Shown one piece after another: positions 20,291-31,799 of a stretch of DNA of 64,000 nt. Position numbers and translations under genes: made by a program. The stretch covers positions 43,131,452 to 43,195,451 of the forward strand of contig CM059972.1 of the NCBI GenBank assembly GCA_030490835.1, in the 5' to 3' direction. The stretch's first letter is position 1, and each line of letters starts with the position of its first letter. The notes under the pieces were generated by a model that was not told the origin of the DNA, did not search any database, and worked only from the letters and a program-made list of their open reading frames with translations. Origin of the DNA: Annona cherimola. Its lineage: Eukaryota; Streptophyta; Magnoliopsida; Magnoliales; Annonaceae.

Positions 20291-20630
20291 GTTTTCTTTG
20301 TTCTTATGAACTTTAATATGTATAATTATGAAATCATGAGACTTTGCTATGAGGTGTTGTACATATATATAGGTGTGATGTATGTAATATATGAGTGTGA
20401 TGTTGTAATATAATGTGCGATGTTAGGAACTGAGGATTATGGAATATATGATAATATATGTTTTTTAATGTGAATAATATGAAATATTGTGAATATGGAT
20501 GGATACGAATGTTTGTGATGATGAATGTGTAAATTAATTTTAATTTTGTGATTGATAATGTATATATGATGATCTAACCTTAATTATAAATGAAAGATTG
20601 TGTGCTTTTATATATATTCAGAAAAGCATT
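20291..20630 (+). other. AT-rich spacer between pre-gag ORF and gag
   Basis: About 340 bases rich in TATA, TGTGATG and AATATATG words, without a gene. It ends in TATATATTCAG just before the gag start, which would serve as a splice acceptor, so the leader may be spliced onto gag. Confidence 0.4.
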
Positions 20631-22367
20631 ATGGTAGAAACAAGATCAGGAAGGAGAACAAATAAAGGAAAGGAAGTTGCTCAAGAAGTCCCCAGCCAAC
20701 ATGAGGTTGGAGAAACTAGTAGACCAAAAAGGGCGGAACCTGAATCCAATAGTGAAAGTTCAAGAACGCAACAAAGATGAGAAAATGTAAGTCCAGAACA
20801 AAATATAGGAGAAGGATATGAGTCAAGACAGGCTCGACTCATAGAAGAAAGGGTAGCGGCAACAGTCAAAGAGGCAATGCAGCAGGCTACTCGTGATTGG
20901 GCAGCACAGAAAACAAATATTATTCAGGGTTTGTGGGAAAGAACACAGCAGGCCCAGTTAGGCAATACCGAAAGAGATAGAGTCATTCCGACGGCTGGCC
21001 CGACTGACAAAAGCACCCACAGAAGATGAAAATCAACTAATGGAAGTTGATAGAAAGGCGATTAATGCATTCTTGGCTCAACGACCCCTAAAATTTGCAG
21101 GAGAACTCGATCCGGTACAGGCTGAACAATGGATAGCAGAGATTAAGAAATTATTTAGAATCTCTCCATGTAATGATCGCCAGAGGGTATTATGTGCCAC
21201 ACATTTATTGATTAAGGATGCTCATGAATGGTGCAAAACGATGTTGGTCACGATGCCACAACCAGAAAAGGTATCTTGGCCAACATTTGTTGAGGAGTTT
21301 AATAAGGAATATCTCCTCGTTGGTTTACAAAGTCAGAAAGTGATAGAATTTGAAAGGCTTTATCAAGGAAGAATGTCTGTTACCGAATACGCTACTAAGT
21401 TTAATGCCTTAGTTTGATATGTGCCTTGGATTGCTAATGAGCCAAGCAATAAGGCACAAAGGTTCCAGCAAGGACTAAGTCGTATCTCAGAGAAAGCCTC
21501 ACTCCCTTGTTAATTAAGGATTATGCTTCGTGTCTAGAAAGGGCAAGAGCATTAGAAATTGAGGTGTTAAGAACACAGGAATTAAGATTTGGGCAAAAAA
21601 TGTTTGGTTTTGGAACAAAGGAAACTGAATCAGGTAAAGAAAGGGGTAAGAAAGGAAATGTGAAGAGAAGAAAAGAAGCTCCAAAGAAGAAACTCCCGCC
21701 TTTCTGTAGAAAATGTCAAAGGCGACATTTAGGCGAATGCCTAAAAGGATCAAATCAGTGTTATAAATGCGGGCAAGCAGGCCATATAGCCAAGGAATGC
21801 ATAAATGGTGAAGTAAAGTTCATTAAATGTTATATTTGTGACCAAACTGGACATATCGCTCAAAATTGTCCGAATAAAGCACAAACATCACAAGGTCGAG
21901 GAAGACCCGCACAGCTCAGGATACCAGGAACAACGAATAGGCAGGGAACTACCGCGAATCCGGTACATGTGTATGCTTTGACTCGGACCGAGTCTCAAGA
22001 ACAAGAAGAGAAGGTGGTCACAGGTATGGTTTATATTTTAGGAAATTCGGCAGTTGCTTTGTTTGATTTTGGTGCTAGTCACTCATTCATAGCATGCCAA
22101 TTTGTGACCACTCTTGCACTACCTGTAGAAGAAACCAATGAGATAATTCATGTAGAATCCCTTGTATATCGGTTAGCCAGTGTTAGTCAAGTATGCAAAG
22201 CCTGCCCAATTAGGATAGAATCTTTGATTTTAGAAGCCAATTTGATCCTATTACCTATGACAAAATTTGATGTGATATTGGGTATGGATTGGTTGAGTCA
22301 ATGGGGAGCTACAATTGATTGTAAAAATAAGAAGGTTCAGTTAGAAAAACCCCAGAAAAAGAGATAG
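20631..22367 (+). pseudogene. Gypsy gag-protease pseudogene
   Basis: The gag start is MVETRSGRRTNKG at 20631. An in-frame TGA (20778) and frameshifts near 21030 and 21415-21506 break it. The retrotransposon gag domain is at 21040-21417 (FRISPCNDRQ, AHEWCKTM, FVEEFNKEY). Two CCHC zinc knuckles follow, CYKCGQAGHIAKEC and CYICDQTGHIAQNC (about 21760-21870). The retropepsin region follows; its active site, normally Asp-Ser/Thr-Gly, reads LFDFGASHSFI at 22059-22091, so the middle residue is Phe. DVILGMDWL near 22269 is the second protease motif. The frame ends at a TAG at 22365. Confidence 0.88.
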
Positions 22368-22417
22368 CCATTGGGAAGCTAAGACCACTTGAAAATGTTA
22401 CTATATTAATATCATGC

Positions 22418-24232
22418 ATGAAAGCGGTCAAATTGATACTCCAAAGGTGCCAAGCTTATCTGGTATCAGTTAATGTGGAGAAGGGCATGGAGATAGAAAT
22501 AAAACAAATTCCGGTGGTTAAAGAATTTCCTGATGTATTTCCAAAGGAATTGACCATGTTACCTCCGCAAAGAGAAATGAATATGACTATAGATATTATA
22601 CCAGGTACAGCTCCGATATCAAAGGCTCCATACAGAATGGCACCGGCTGAGATGAATGAGCTGAGAACTCAAATACAGGAGCTGTTAGATAAAGGTTTTA
22701 TTAGACCCAGTGTATCACCCTGGGGAGCTCCGGTATTATTTGTGAGAAAGAAAGATGGAAGTTTGAGATTGTACATTGATTACCGGGAATTAAATAAGGT
22801 CACAGTGAAAAATAAATACTCATTGCCCAGAATTGATGATTTGTTTGATCAATTACAAGGAGCTACCACTTTCTCTAAGATTGATTTACAGTCAGGGTAT
22901 CATCAGTTAAGAATATGTCCGACCGATGTTCACAAAACAACTTTTTGAACTAGGTATGGACATTATGAATTTTTAATGATGCCTTTTGGGCTCACTAATG
23001 CCCTTGCTGTATTTATGGATATAATGAATAAGGTATTTCGGGACTATCTTGATCAATTTGTGGTGGTATTTATCGATGATGTCCTGATTTACTCAAAGGC
23101 AGAAAAAGAACATGAATTTCATTTGCGAAAGGTATTAGAAAGATTGAGAAGAGAGAAATTGTATGCTAAGCTAAAGAAATGTGAATTTTGGTTGAAACAA
23201 GTAGGATTTCTGGCGCACATAATAACAGAACAAGGGATTCAAGTTGATCCTCAAAAGATTGAGGCAATTTTGAAATGGCAAAGGCCGACGACCATTACAG
23301 AAATTCAAAGTTTTCTTGGCTTAGCAGGATATTACAGAAGATTTGTTGAAAGATTTTCTCAATTATCGGCTCCATTAACAAAATTGACTCGCAAAGGAGT
23401 CAGGTATGTATGGTCTGAGGAATGTGAGCGCAGTTTCCAGGAATTAAAGCAGCGGTTAGTGGAAGCACCTATTTTAACCCTACCTGAAGGCAATGAGGGT
23501 TTTGTGGTGTATAGTGATGCTTCAAGAAAAGGTTTGGGTTGTGTATTAATACAGAGATGTAAGGTGATAGCTTATGCGTCACGACAGTTGAAGCCCAATG
23601 AGGTAAGCTACCCCACTCATGATTTGGAATTAGCGGCAGTGGTGTTTGCCTTAAAAATATGGAGACATTACCTATATGGTACTAGGTGTGAAATTTATAC
23701 AGATCATAAGAGCCTTAAATATATTTTCACACAAAAGGAGTTGAACATGAGGCAAAGAAGATGGCTCGAGTTATTGAAAGATTATGATTTGGAGATACTA
23801 TATCATCCAGGTAAGGAAAATGTAGTAGTCGATGCATTGAGCAGAAATGTCAGCATAGCGCATCTTATCACAAAACAGGAAGGATTACTTCAGGAAATAA
23901 GACAGTTAGAATTGATTTTATATCCCCCTGGAGTTCAAGTAAGGTTATCACAAATGTACATACAGTCATCGTTATTTGATCAAATTAAAACTGCGCAGCA
24001 ACAAGATGCAGATCTACATGCCCATGTGGAAAGAATGAAGAGAAAAGGATTAACAGAATTTTCTGTGGATGAGCAAGGTATGTGTCGATACAAAGGTCGT
24101 CTATGCGTACCTAATACAACTGAGTTGAAGGAGAAAATTCTTAAAGAAGCACATTTTTTACCTTTTCCATTCATCCAGGAGGCACTAAGATGTATCAGGA
24201 TCTCAATAAAGCATATTGGTGGAATAATATGA
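22418..24232 (+). pseudogene. Gypsy reverse transcriptase-RNase H pseudogene
   Basis: One frame with a single in-frame TGA at 22946-22948, in a position where gypsy RTs usually have Arg (CGA to TGA). RT motifs: [33 protein letters not shown] and the active site FIDD at 23069-23080. RNase H keeps its acidic residues: [28 protein letters not shown] and VDALSR. The frame then enters the integrase zinc region and loses it by a one-base frameshift near 24170. The reverse transcriptase would copy element RNA into DNA; apart from the stop, the catalytic residues look intact. Confidence 0.92.
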
Positions 24233-25041
24233 AAAGAGAGATTGCTGAATATGTAGCTAAGTGCCTAACTTGCCAAAGAGTGAAAGCTGATCATCAAAAG
24301 ATATCTGAAAAATTACAATCCCTAGAAGTTCCTGAGTGGAAATGGGATGATATTACTATGGATTTCATTGAAGGACTGCCTAAGACTCGAATTGGGAATG
24401 ATTCTATATGGGTAATTGTTGATCGATTGTCTAAAGTTGCTCATTTTATACTCATAAAGAGAACACACACAGCAGAGAGATTAGCCAAAGTCTACTATAA
24501 GGAAATAGTACGACTACATGGAGTGCCTAAATCAATAGTTTCCGATCGGGGCACAACATTCACATCTCGATTCTGGAAAAGTTTGTACGAAACCCTAGGC
24601 ACTCAACTCAAGTTCAGTACCGCTTTTCATCCCCAGACAGATGGACAGACAGAGCGAGTCAATCAGATCATCGAGGATAAGCTTCGTATGTGTACTTTGG
24701 AATATGGTGGTTCATGGGATGAATATGTATCTATAGCGAAGTTTGCATATAATAATAGTTATCAGGCTAGTATTCAAATGGCTCCATTCGAGGTGTTATA
24801 TGGACGTCGATGTCGAACGCCGTTGAACTAGGATGAAGTTGGAGAAAAGAAGCTAGCCCCAGATTTGTCTCAGAAGATGGCAGAGAAAGTACAAGTTATT
24901 CGCCAGTGTATACTCACAGCCCAGAGTCGGCAAAAAAGTTACACAGATTGTAGCAGAAAAGATTTAAATATTTAAGTCGGCGAACATGTGTTCATAAAAG
25001 TCATGCCATTCAAAGGAGTTACGAGATTTGGAAAAAGGGGT
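24180..25041 (+). pseudogene. Gypsy integrase pseudogene, interrupted by copia insertion
   Basis: After the frameshift the zinc-binding CLTCQRVK half is present. The catalytic core keeps Asp in MDFIEGLP, Asp in VSDRGTTFTSRFW and Glu in PQTDGQTERVNQ. A TAG at 24829-24831 stands where this family has Trp, and a TAA follows near 24973. The C-terminal GPY/F-like region begins (VMPFKGVTRFGKKG) and is cut at 25041 by the LTR of the nested copia element. The rest, including any chromodomain, is not found downstream of the copia element and is presumed deleted. Confidence 0.9.
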
Positions 25042-25183
25042 TGTTGGAAACAATGTTCAAAACAAAAAAAAATTGACCAAAGCATGAGTTTTGATGATTA
25101 ACAAAGTTAAATTTGAGTATAAAGTGAATACTAATGATTTTGTTGAATATTTTAAGGAATGAAATAGCCAAGTCGATTTCCAA

Positions 25184-25918
25184 GTCGACTTGGACTTCGA
25201 CTTAGGGTGAAGTCGATCCCAAAGTCGACTCCGTCCTCGACTCCAAAATGAACCCCACGACTAGTTTTGAAAATAGAAGAAGAGCAGGTGAAGTTGCAGG
25301 CCAAGTCGACTCCACTTGCGACTTGGGAAGCCAAGTCGCAAACGAAGTCGACTCCAGCATCGACTTCAGATGACAAAATCACTCCAGAGTTGAATCTGGG
25401 GCAGAAAAATACCGAAGTCGCAGACGAAGTCGACTCCAGTTGCGACTTGGGTGAAGTCGCAGACGAAGTCGACCTCAAGATCAACTTGAGGTTTTCAAAG
25501 TTCAAAGATGTAGATGCAAGCTCATTTCAAGATCAACTTAAGTTTCTCAAGTCCAAGGAAAAGCTCCAAGCATATTTCAAGACGAAGTAATTCAAGATGT
25601 AAAGACTAATATCAAAAGAAAGCAAGATGGTTGAATCAAAGGCAAAAACAACCATGCAAGTTTTTCAAGCTTCACAAGGTCTACAAAATATTATTGAATG
25701 AAAGAAGCCAAGCAAGCTAAAGAAAATCAAACAAAGATCAAACTGTTTTCAGTACAAGAACTGGTCAAGTCATAACCCAAGTCGACTCCAAGATCGACTT
25801 GAGGTCAAGTCTGAAACCAAGTCGACCTAGACTCAGACTTGGAAAATGCAGAACTGAAATCGCACACGAAGTCGACTCCAGTTGCGACTTGGGAATCCAA
25901 GTCGCAGACGAAGTCGAC
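25184..25918. repeat. Ten GTCGAC motifs in LTR U3
   Basis: GTCGAC occurs at 25184, 25224, 25305, 25347, 25429, 25468, 25781, 25821, 25871 and 25913, usually as AAGTCGACTCC, alternating with the half motif TTGCGACTTGGG. The block ends about 100 bases before the TATA box. It resembles a U3 enhancer array; the role is inferred. Confidence 0.8.
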
Positions 25919-26014
25919 TCCACCTGCGACTTGGGAAGCAACGTTTGAATTTTTGAACGTTGGAACATTTATTGCGCCCCAACCACTTCTATAACGTTCA
26001 AATCTTCCCCATTC

Positions 26015-26022
26015 TATAAATA
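26015..26022 (+). promoter_or_regulatory. LTR TATA box
   Basis: TATAAATA after the GTCGAC array, as in the 3' LTR. Confidence 0.7.
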
Positions 26023-26672
26023 GACACTCAAGCAAACGTTGGAATATACACTACATAGCCTAAAGAGAGAAAAGAAGTGCAAACAAGAGCTCCCATTTGC
26101 TTTTCTCCAAATTTGAGTGATCTATACACTTTCAAAGGAAGAACAAGCTTCAAGTTGCAAGTAGCGTCAACGATATACAACCGGTTGCTTCTACAAACTC
26201 TTTCTCAAGCTGAATCTTGCCTACACAACTCAGTAAAGTGTAGATCTTCCTTATTTTCATTATTCTTTGTTATTGGTCTTGGTTTGAGTTTGTTGTAACA
26301 AACCAAGACGTTGCAAGTAGAGTTGTGATTGGAGTTGAACTCATCATCTACTTGTATCAAGTGTATAAGCCCGCAACAGCTAGAATCTAGAAGAGAGCAG
26401 AGACTCTAAGTGTATTCGCGGAATACATAATGGAACCCAAGTCACAACGGTGTGTGAGTTTGGAAGAGTGGAGTAGGGAGAGGTTGCCCGAACCACTATA
26501 AACCTTCCCTACTGTTTTACTTTATTGCTTTCCTTATTTCATTGCTCCCTATTTGTTTTAATCAAGGGGATTAAGCTTTCAAGGGGTTAAATTTTAATTT
26601 ATCGAAGAATTTTATAAGAACCAAATTCACCCCTCCCCTCTTGGGTTTTGCCATTAACTCGGGACCAACAAG

Positions 26673-26684
26673 TGGTATCAGAGC
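26673..26684 (+). promoter_or_regulatory. Primer binding site, initiator Met tRNA
   Basis: TGGTATCAGAGC two bases after the LTR end, complementary to the 3' end of initiator Met tRNA. This is typical of plant copia elements. Confidence 0.92.
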
Positions 26685-26719
26685 AGGTCTTTTGAGCTTA
26701 CCAAAGAGATCTTATTGAC

Positions 26720-28537
26720 ATGGCATCCCAATCTACTTCCGTTCTCGCATTTGCCGAAGGCCAATCTTTTACTAGGCTACCATTGTTTGATGGGAACAAT
26801 TTCGGCTATTAGATGCTTCATATGAAGCAACTCATTATGGCTACCGACATGGATTCTTCGATTGCAATCCAAGATGGTGTAACTTTGCCTATCGATGAAA
26901 GAGCTTCCAAGTGGACCGAAGAGGAAGTAAGAACCGTTAAGAGCAATGCTAAGGCCATGAATTCTTTATTTTGTGCTCTTACGGCTTCCGAATATGATAG
27001 AGTATCAACTTGTTTAACCGCCAAAGAGATATGGGATACATTAACCTCCATCTATGAAAGAACTTCTCAAGTCCAAGGGACAAGAAGAAACATTTTGATT
27101 GGAGAATTGAAAAATTTTAGGATGTTAGAAACAGAAAATATTTCTGAAATGTTTGCTAGATTCTCAAAAATTACTAATGCTTTGAAAGGTCTTGGAAAGG
27201 CTATATCTGAATCTAAACAGGTTATGAAAATTTTAAGGGCTCTACCGGAATCTTGGACTCCAAAGATTACTGCGATAGAAGAAGCTAAGGACCTCAACAC
27301 ATTGAAGCTAGAAGATCTAATTAGCTCATTAATGTCACATGAGCTAATTAAGAAAAGAAATGAAGATCATCACAAAGGCAAAAGAGCAATTGCCTTAAAA
27401 GCCGCACAGGATTCAGACGATACTTCATCTTCACAAAATGACGATGAGATTTCCCTACTCACAAAATGATTCAGAAAATTTGTGAGGAAAGGCAGAAATT
27501 TTAGAAATTTTAAAGAAAGAAACTCCAAAGAGAAAAAGAAAGAAACAACAAAATGTTACCGATGCGGCGGTTCGGGACACATGCAAGCCCAATGTCCAAC
27601 ACCCGAAGAAAACAAGGCAAAGGAACAAAGAAAAGAACGAGGCGACAACAAAAGATTTCAAAGAAACAAAGGAAGAGGCATGTACGTAAATGAAGAAGAA
27701 TCTATAACGAATAGCTCCTCAAGCGAAGAATGCGAAGCGGATTGTGCAAGAATCTGTTGCATAGCAAACACCGACCTATGCTTTGCAGCCACGGAAACTT
27801 TGGAGGATCAAGTCACTTCAACGGACTGCACGAGTAGTCAAGAGGTAACCTCCAAACAAAAATCCTTTTCAAATTTCTCTACAAATGAATGTCTTAAATG
27901 TGCTGAATTAGAGGAACTCCAACAAGCTTATGATTCACTATATGAAGAAATAAAGAAATTAGGAAACAAGTTTACAATTAAGAAAAGACAATGTGATGCA
28001 GTAATAATTGTAAATGGTAAACTTACTGAAAAATTAGACAAGTTAAAAGATGAAAAGAATACCTTAGAAAATGAGTTAAAAAAACTTAAAAACGAGAATA
28101 AATCATTAAATGAATCTCTTGCCCAGTTCTCTAATCTAGGAGAAAATGTGAAAATGTTCTTGAAAATGACAAACCAAACTTGTAAGAAAGGACTTGGGTA
28201 CAATACACTTGAACAAACAAAGACTAACGCACCAAGAAATAATATCAAAACCATTTTTACTAAACCAAAAATAAATCGAACAGTTTGGACAAAAAGACCA
28301 ACTAATGAACAAATTACCAAATGGCTCCCTATTTCTAGACTTCCGGGAGTTTGTAATTTTTGCAACAAGTTTGGACATAAGATATATCAACGTAAACTAA
28401 GAAAACTGCAAAACCTAGGTGCTAAATTGGTTTGGATGCCAAAAAGCATTGATTTTATGAGTTCAAAGATGGATCAACTCAAACTTCAAAGGTTAACTAA
28501 CCCAAGTGGACCCATAAAATGGGTACCAAAAGGATAA
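26720..28537 (+). pseudogene. Sirevirus-type gag pseudogene
   Basis: The start ATG (MASQSTSVLAFAEGQ) is 35 bases after the primer site. A TAG at 26810-26812 falls in the conserved FGY(W) motif and a TGA at 27467-27469 falls just before a basic stretch; the frame is otherwise open to 28537. Order: capsid-like UBN2 region (to about 27370), CCHC knuckle CYRCGGSGHMQAQC (27560-27601), acidic linker, a coiled coil rich in Lys, Glu and Leu (about 27890-28160), and a second knuckle-like CNFCNKFGH missing its last Cys (28350-28380). The coiled-coil extension is a Sirevirus gag trait. Pol lies in another frame. Confidence 0.92.
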
Positions 28538-28556
28538 GCTCTACTCAACTCAATTT

Positions 28557-31500
28557 TTGCAGGTTTGCCTTAAAGCTAAGGCCAATAATATATGGTTTAT
28601 GGATACCGGTTGCTCGAGACACATGACAGGAGAAAAAGGACTATTTCATAAGATCAACCCATGTAATGAAGGAACAATAGCTTTCGGAAATAACGAAAAA
28701 GGTAAAATAAAAGGTAAAGGAAACGTCTATGGTATTTCAAATGCATGTATTGAAAATGTTCTATTTGTTGAAGGACTCAAACACAATCTAATGAGTATTA
28801 GTCAACTGTGTGATAAAGGATATAAAGTTGTATTTGAATCCTCTATATGTAATGTTATTGATGATGACGAGCGCATAATTTTTAGTGGCAAAAGACATGG
28901 AAATGTATATTTGGTTTGCCTTGATGACTTAGAAGGAAAATGTCTAATAGCCATAGAAAATGATCCATGGAAATGGCATGCAAGGCTTGGACATATAAAT
29001 ATGTCAAATATCAAAACCTTATGGAAAAAGAATTTGGTACAAGGCTTACCAAAACTCAAATATGACAAAGATAAGATTTGTAAAGCCTGCCAACTATCTA
29101 AACAACCAAAAATGCCATTTTCCACCAAACAGGAAATCTCAACAACTAGACCACTTGAATTACTACATATGAATCTTTATGGGCCATTAGACATTTTAAC
29201 TCTTGGTAGGAAAAAGTATGTATATGTAATTGTGGATGACTTTTCTAGATTTACTTGGATCATACTCTTAGCTAGCAAAGATGAAGCATTTTCAATGTTT
29301 GTCTCGTTTTCAAATTTGGTAAAAAATAAAAAACAAAGCTCAATTATTTCCATTAGAAGTGACCATGGTGGTGAATTTGAAAATAGCCGATTCATAGAAT
29401 TTTGCAATGAAAAGGGAATTCACCATACATTCTCTGCACCAAGAACTCCTCAACAAAATGGAGTTGTTGAAAGGAAAAACCGAACAATACAAGAAATGGC
29501 TAGAACCATGCTAAATGAGAGTAAACTATCCAAGAGATTTTGGGGTGAAGCTGTAAATACAGCTTGTCATGTATTGAACCGAGTTACCATTAGAGCTATA
29601 TTGAAAAAGACCCCATATGAACTTTGGAAGGGCAGAAAACCAAACATATCATATTTTCATATTTTTGGATGTATTTGTTATGTGCTAAATAATGGAAAAA
29701 CAAATCTGGGAAAATTAGATGCCAAAAGCGATGAAGCTATTTTCTTGGGTTATTCATCAAATAGCAAAGCATATAGAATTTTCAACAAAAGACATCAAAC
29801 AATAGAAGAGTCAATACATGTTGTCTTTGATGAATTTAACCAAACTCCGAGAAAGGAGGATGAATTAAGTGATGCAGATGAAACAAAAGGAAAAGAACAA
29901 CCAAAGGAAATCGAGCTCAAGCCAGAAAACTCCATGGAGGAAGAGGTAAGTGAAGGTAATGATTCTTACAAACCTCCAACTGATTTAAAGTTCAAAAATG
30001 CCCATCCAATTGAGCAAGTCATTGGAAATGTGTATGAAGGAGTGAAAACTAGAAGATCAAAGCAAAACATTTGTGGACAATATGCTTTTGTGTCCAAGAT
30101 CGAACCAACTACCATTGAACAAGCTCTCAATGATGAAAACTGGGTTATAACAATGCAAGAAGAGCTAAACCAATTTGAAAGGAACAATGTATGACATTTA
30201 GTTCCCAGACCAAATGGTCATACAATTATTGGTACCAAATGGGTGTTTAGGAACAAATTGGACGAAAGCGGACTTGTAATTAGAAACAAAGCCAGATTAG
30301 TAGCCAAAGGGTATTCCCAAGAAGAAGGAATTGACTTTGAAGAATCATATGCACCCGTGGCTAGATTAGAAGTCATACATATCTTATTAGCATTTGCTTC
30401 TCATATGAATTTCAAATTGTTTCAAATGGATGTAAAAACCGCATTTCTGAACGGATATTTGAATGAAGAAGTATATGTTGAACAACCCCCGGATTTGAAG
30501 AAAAGGATCAATCAAAATATGTTTATAAATTGACCAAAGCGTTATATGGACTAAAACTAGCTCCAAGAGCTTGGTATGAAAGGCTAAATAGATTTTTGAT
30601 TGATCATGAGTTTCAAAGAGGGAAAGTTGATACTACTTTGTTCATTAAATATAAAAGTAAAAATATTTTAATTGTACAAATTTATGTAAATGATATAATA
30701 TTTGGAGCTACTGATGAAACTTTATGCCAAGAATTTTCTAAGATTATGCAGAGCGAATTTGAAATGAGCATGATGGGAGAATTAAATTTCTTTCTCGGAC
30801 TACAAATCAAGTAGCAAAAGGAAGGGATATTCTTAAATCGGTCCAAATATGTCAAAGAAATGCTCAAGAAATTTGGAATGAAAAATGGCAAAGGGGCAAA
30901 TACTCCAATGAGTTCTACAATCGAGATCGACACGGACAAAAACGGTAAATGTATCGATCAAAAGCTTTATAGAAGCATGATAGGATTATTGTTATATTTA
31001 ACTGCTTCTAGACCAGATATTTTGTTTAGTGTTTGTATGTGTTCTAGATTTCAAGCATGCCCTAAAGAATCACATCTATTGGCCGTAAAAAGAATTTTCA
31101 AATATTTAATAAATACTACTAATCTTGGACTATGGTATCCAAAGGGGTCAACATTTGATTTAATCGGCTATTCGGATGCGGATTTTGCCGGCTTCAAAGT
31201 AGATAGAAAAAGTACTAGTGGAACCTGTCAATTTCTTGGAAATATGTTGGTTTCATGGTACTCAAGGAAACAAACTAGTGTTGCCCTATCTACTGCGGAA
31301 GCCGAATATATAGCCGCCGGAAGCTGCTGTGCCCAACTACTTTTGATGAAACAACAATTGAAAGATTATGGCATTGATTATTTCAATATTCCTATTAGAT
31401 GTGATAATACAAGTGCAATATGTTTGACTAAGAATCTTGTATTGCATTCAAGAACCAAGCATATAGATGTAAGACATCACTTCATTAGAGAACATGTTGA

Positions 31501-31627
31501 GAATCATGATATTTGTTTAGAATATGTGAAAACTGAAGATCAAATTGCCGATATCTTTACCAAACCACTAGCAAAGGAATCATTTTATAAAATTAGAAAT
31601 GATATGGGGATGATAGAATTAAACTAA
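28557..31627 (+). pseudogene. Sirevirus-type pol pseudogene
   Basis: Protease motif DTGCSRHMTG is near the start, then the gag-pre-integrase zinc region (WHARLGHINM, CKACQ), integrase core, RT and RNase H. The first integrase Asp is replaced: HMNLYGP at 29166-29186 instead of HMDLYGP as in the minus-strand relative; the second Asp (RSDHGGEF) and Glu (NGVVERKNRT) remain. RT has YVND (30683-30694) instead of YVDD. A TGA at 30192 stands where Trp is expected, a frameshift lies near 30490, and a TAG is at 30812. RNase H (30860-31627) looks intact with GYSDADFAG, STAEAEYIA, RCDNTSAI, HIDVRHHFIRE and QIADIFTK. Confidence 0.93.
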
Positions 31628-31671
31628 GGAAGATTAAACAGGAATAACAAATCTAAAAAATCATAAGTCAA

Positions 31672-31783
31672 GTCGACTCCGCCTCTGAAGCGAAGTCGAC
31701 TCCACAGGGTCGAAGTCGACTCTGCCCTAAGGCGAAGTCGACTCCGAGGGACCGAAGTCGACTTCGCCTAGGGCAAAGTCGAC
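31672..31783. repeat. Six GTCGAC motifs between pol and envelope-like ORF
   Basis: GTCGAC occurs at 31672, 31695, 31715, 31737, 31757 and 31778, in the form GCGAAGTCGACTCC, closely like the LTR array. Denser spacing (about 20 bases) and GC-rich linkers set it apart. It starts about 45 bases after the pol stop. Confidence 0.85.
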
Positions 31784-31799
31784 TCCGCGCGCGACGGCT

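Larger units (their letters stand above)
25042..26670 (+). repeat. 5' LTR of Sirevirus-type element (1,629 bases)
   Basis: Termini TGTTGG...CCAACA. The layout is a GTCGAC-rich U3, TATA box at 26015, then R-U5 with a pyrimidine-rich stretch near 26240 and the end block CACCCCTCCCCTCTTGGG. It differs from the 3' LTR at roughly two dozen positions over the shared part, which dates the insertion well before the 33-kb duplication. No gene is in it. Confidence 0.93.
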
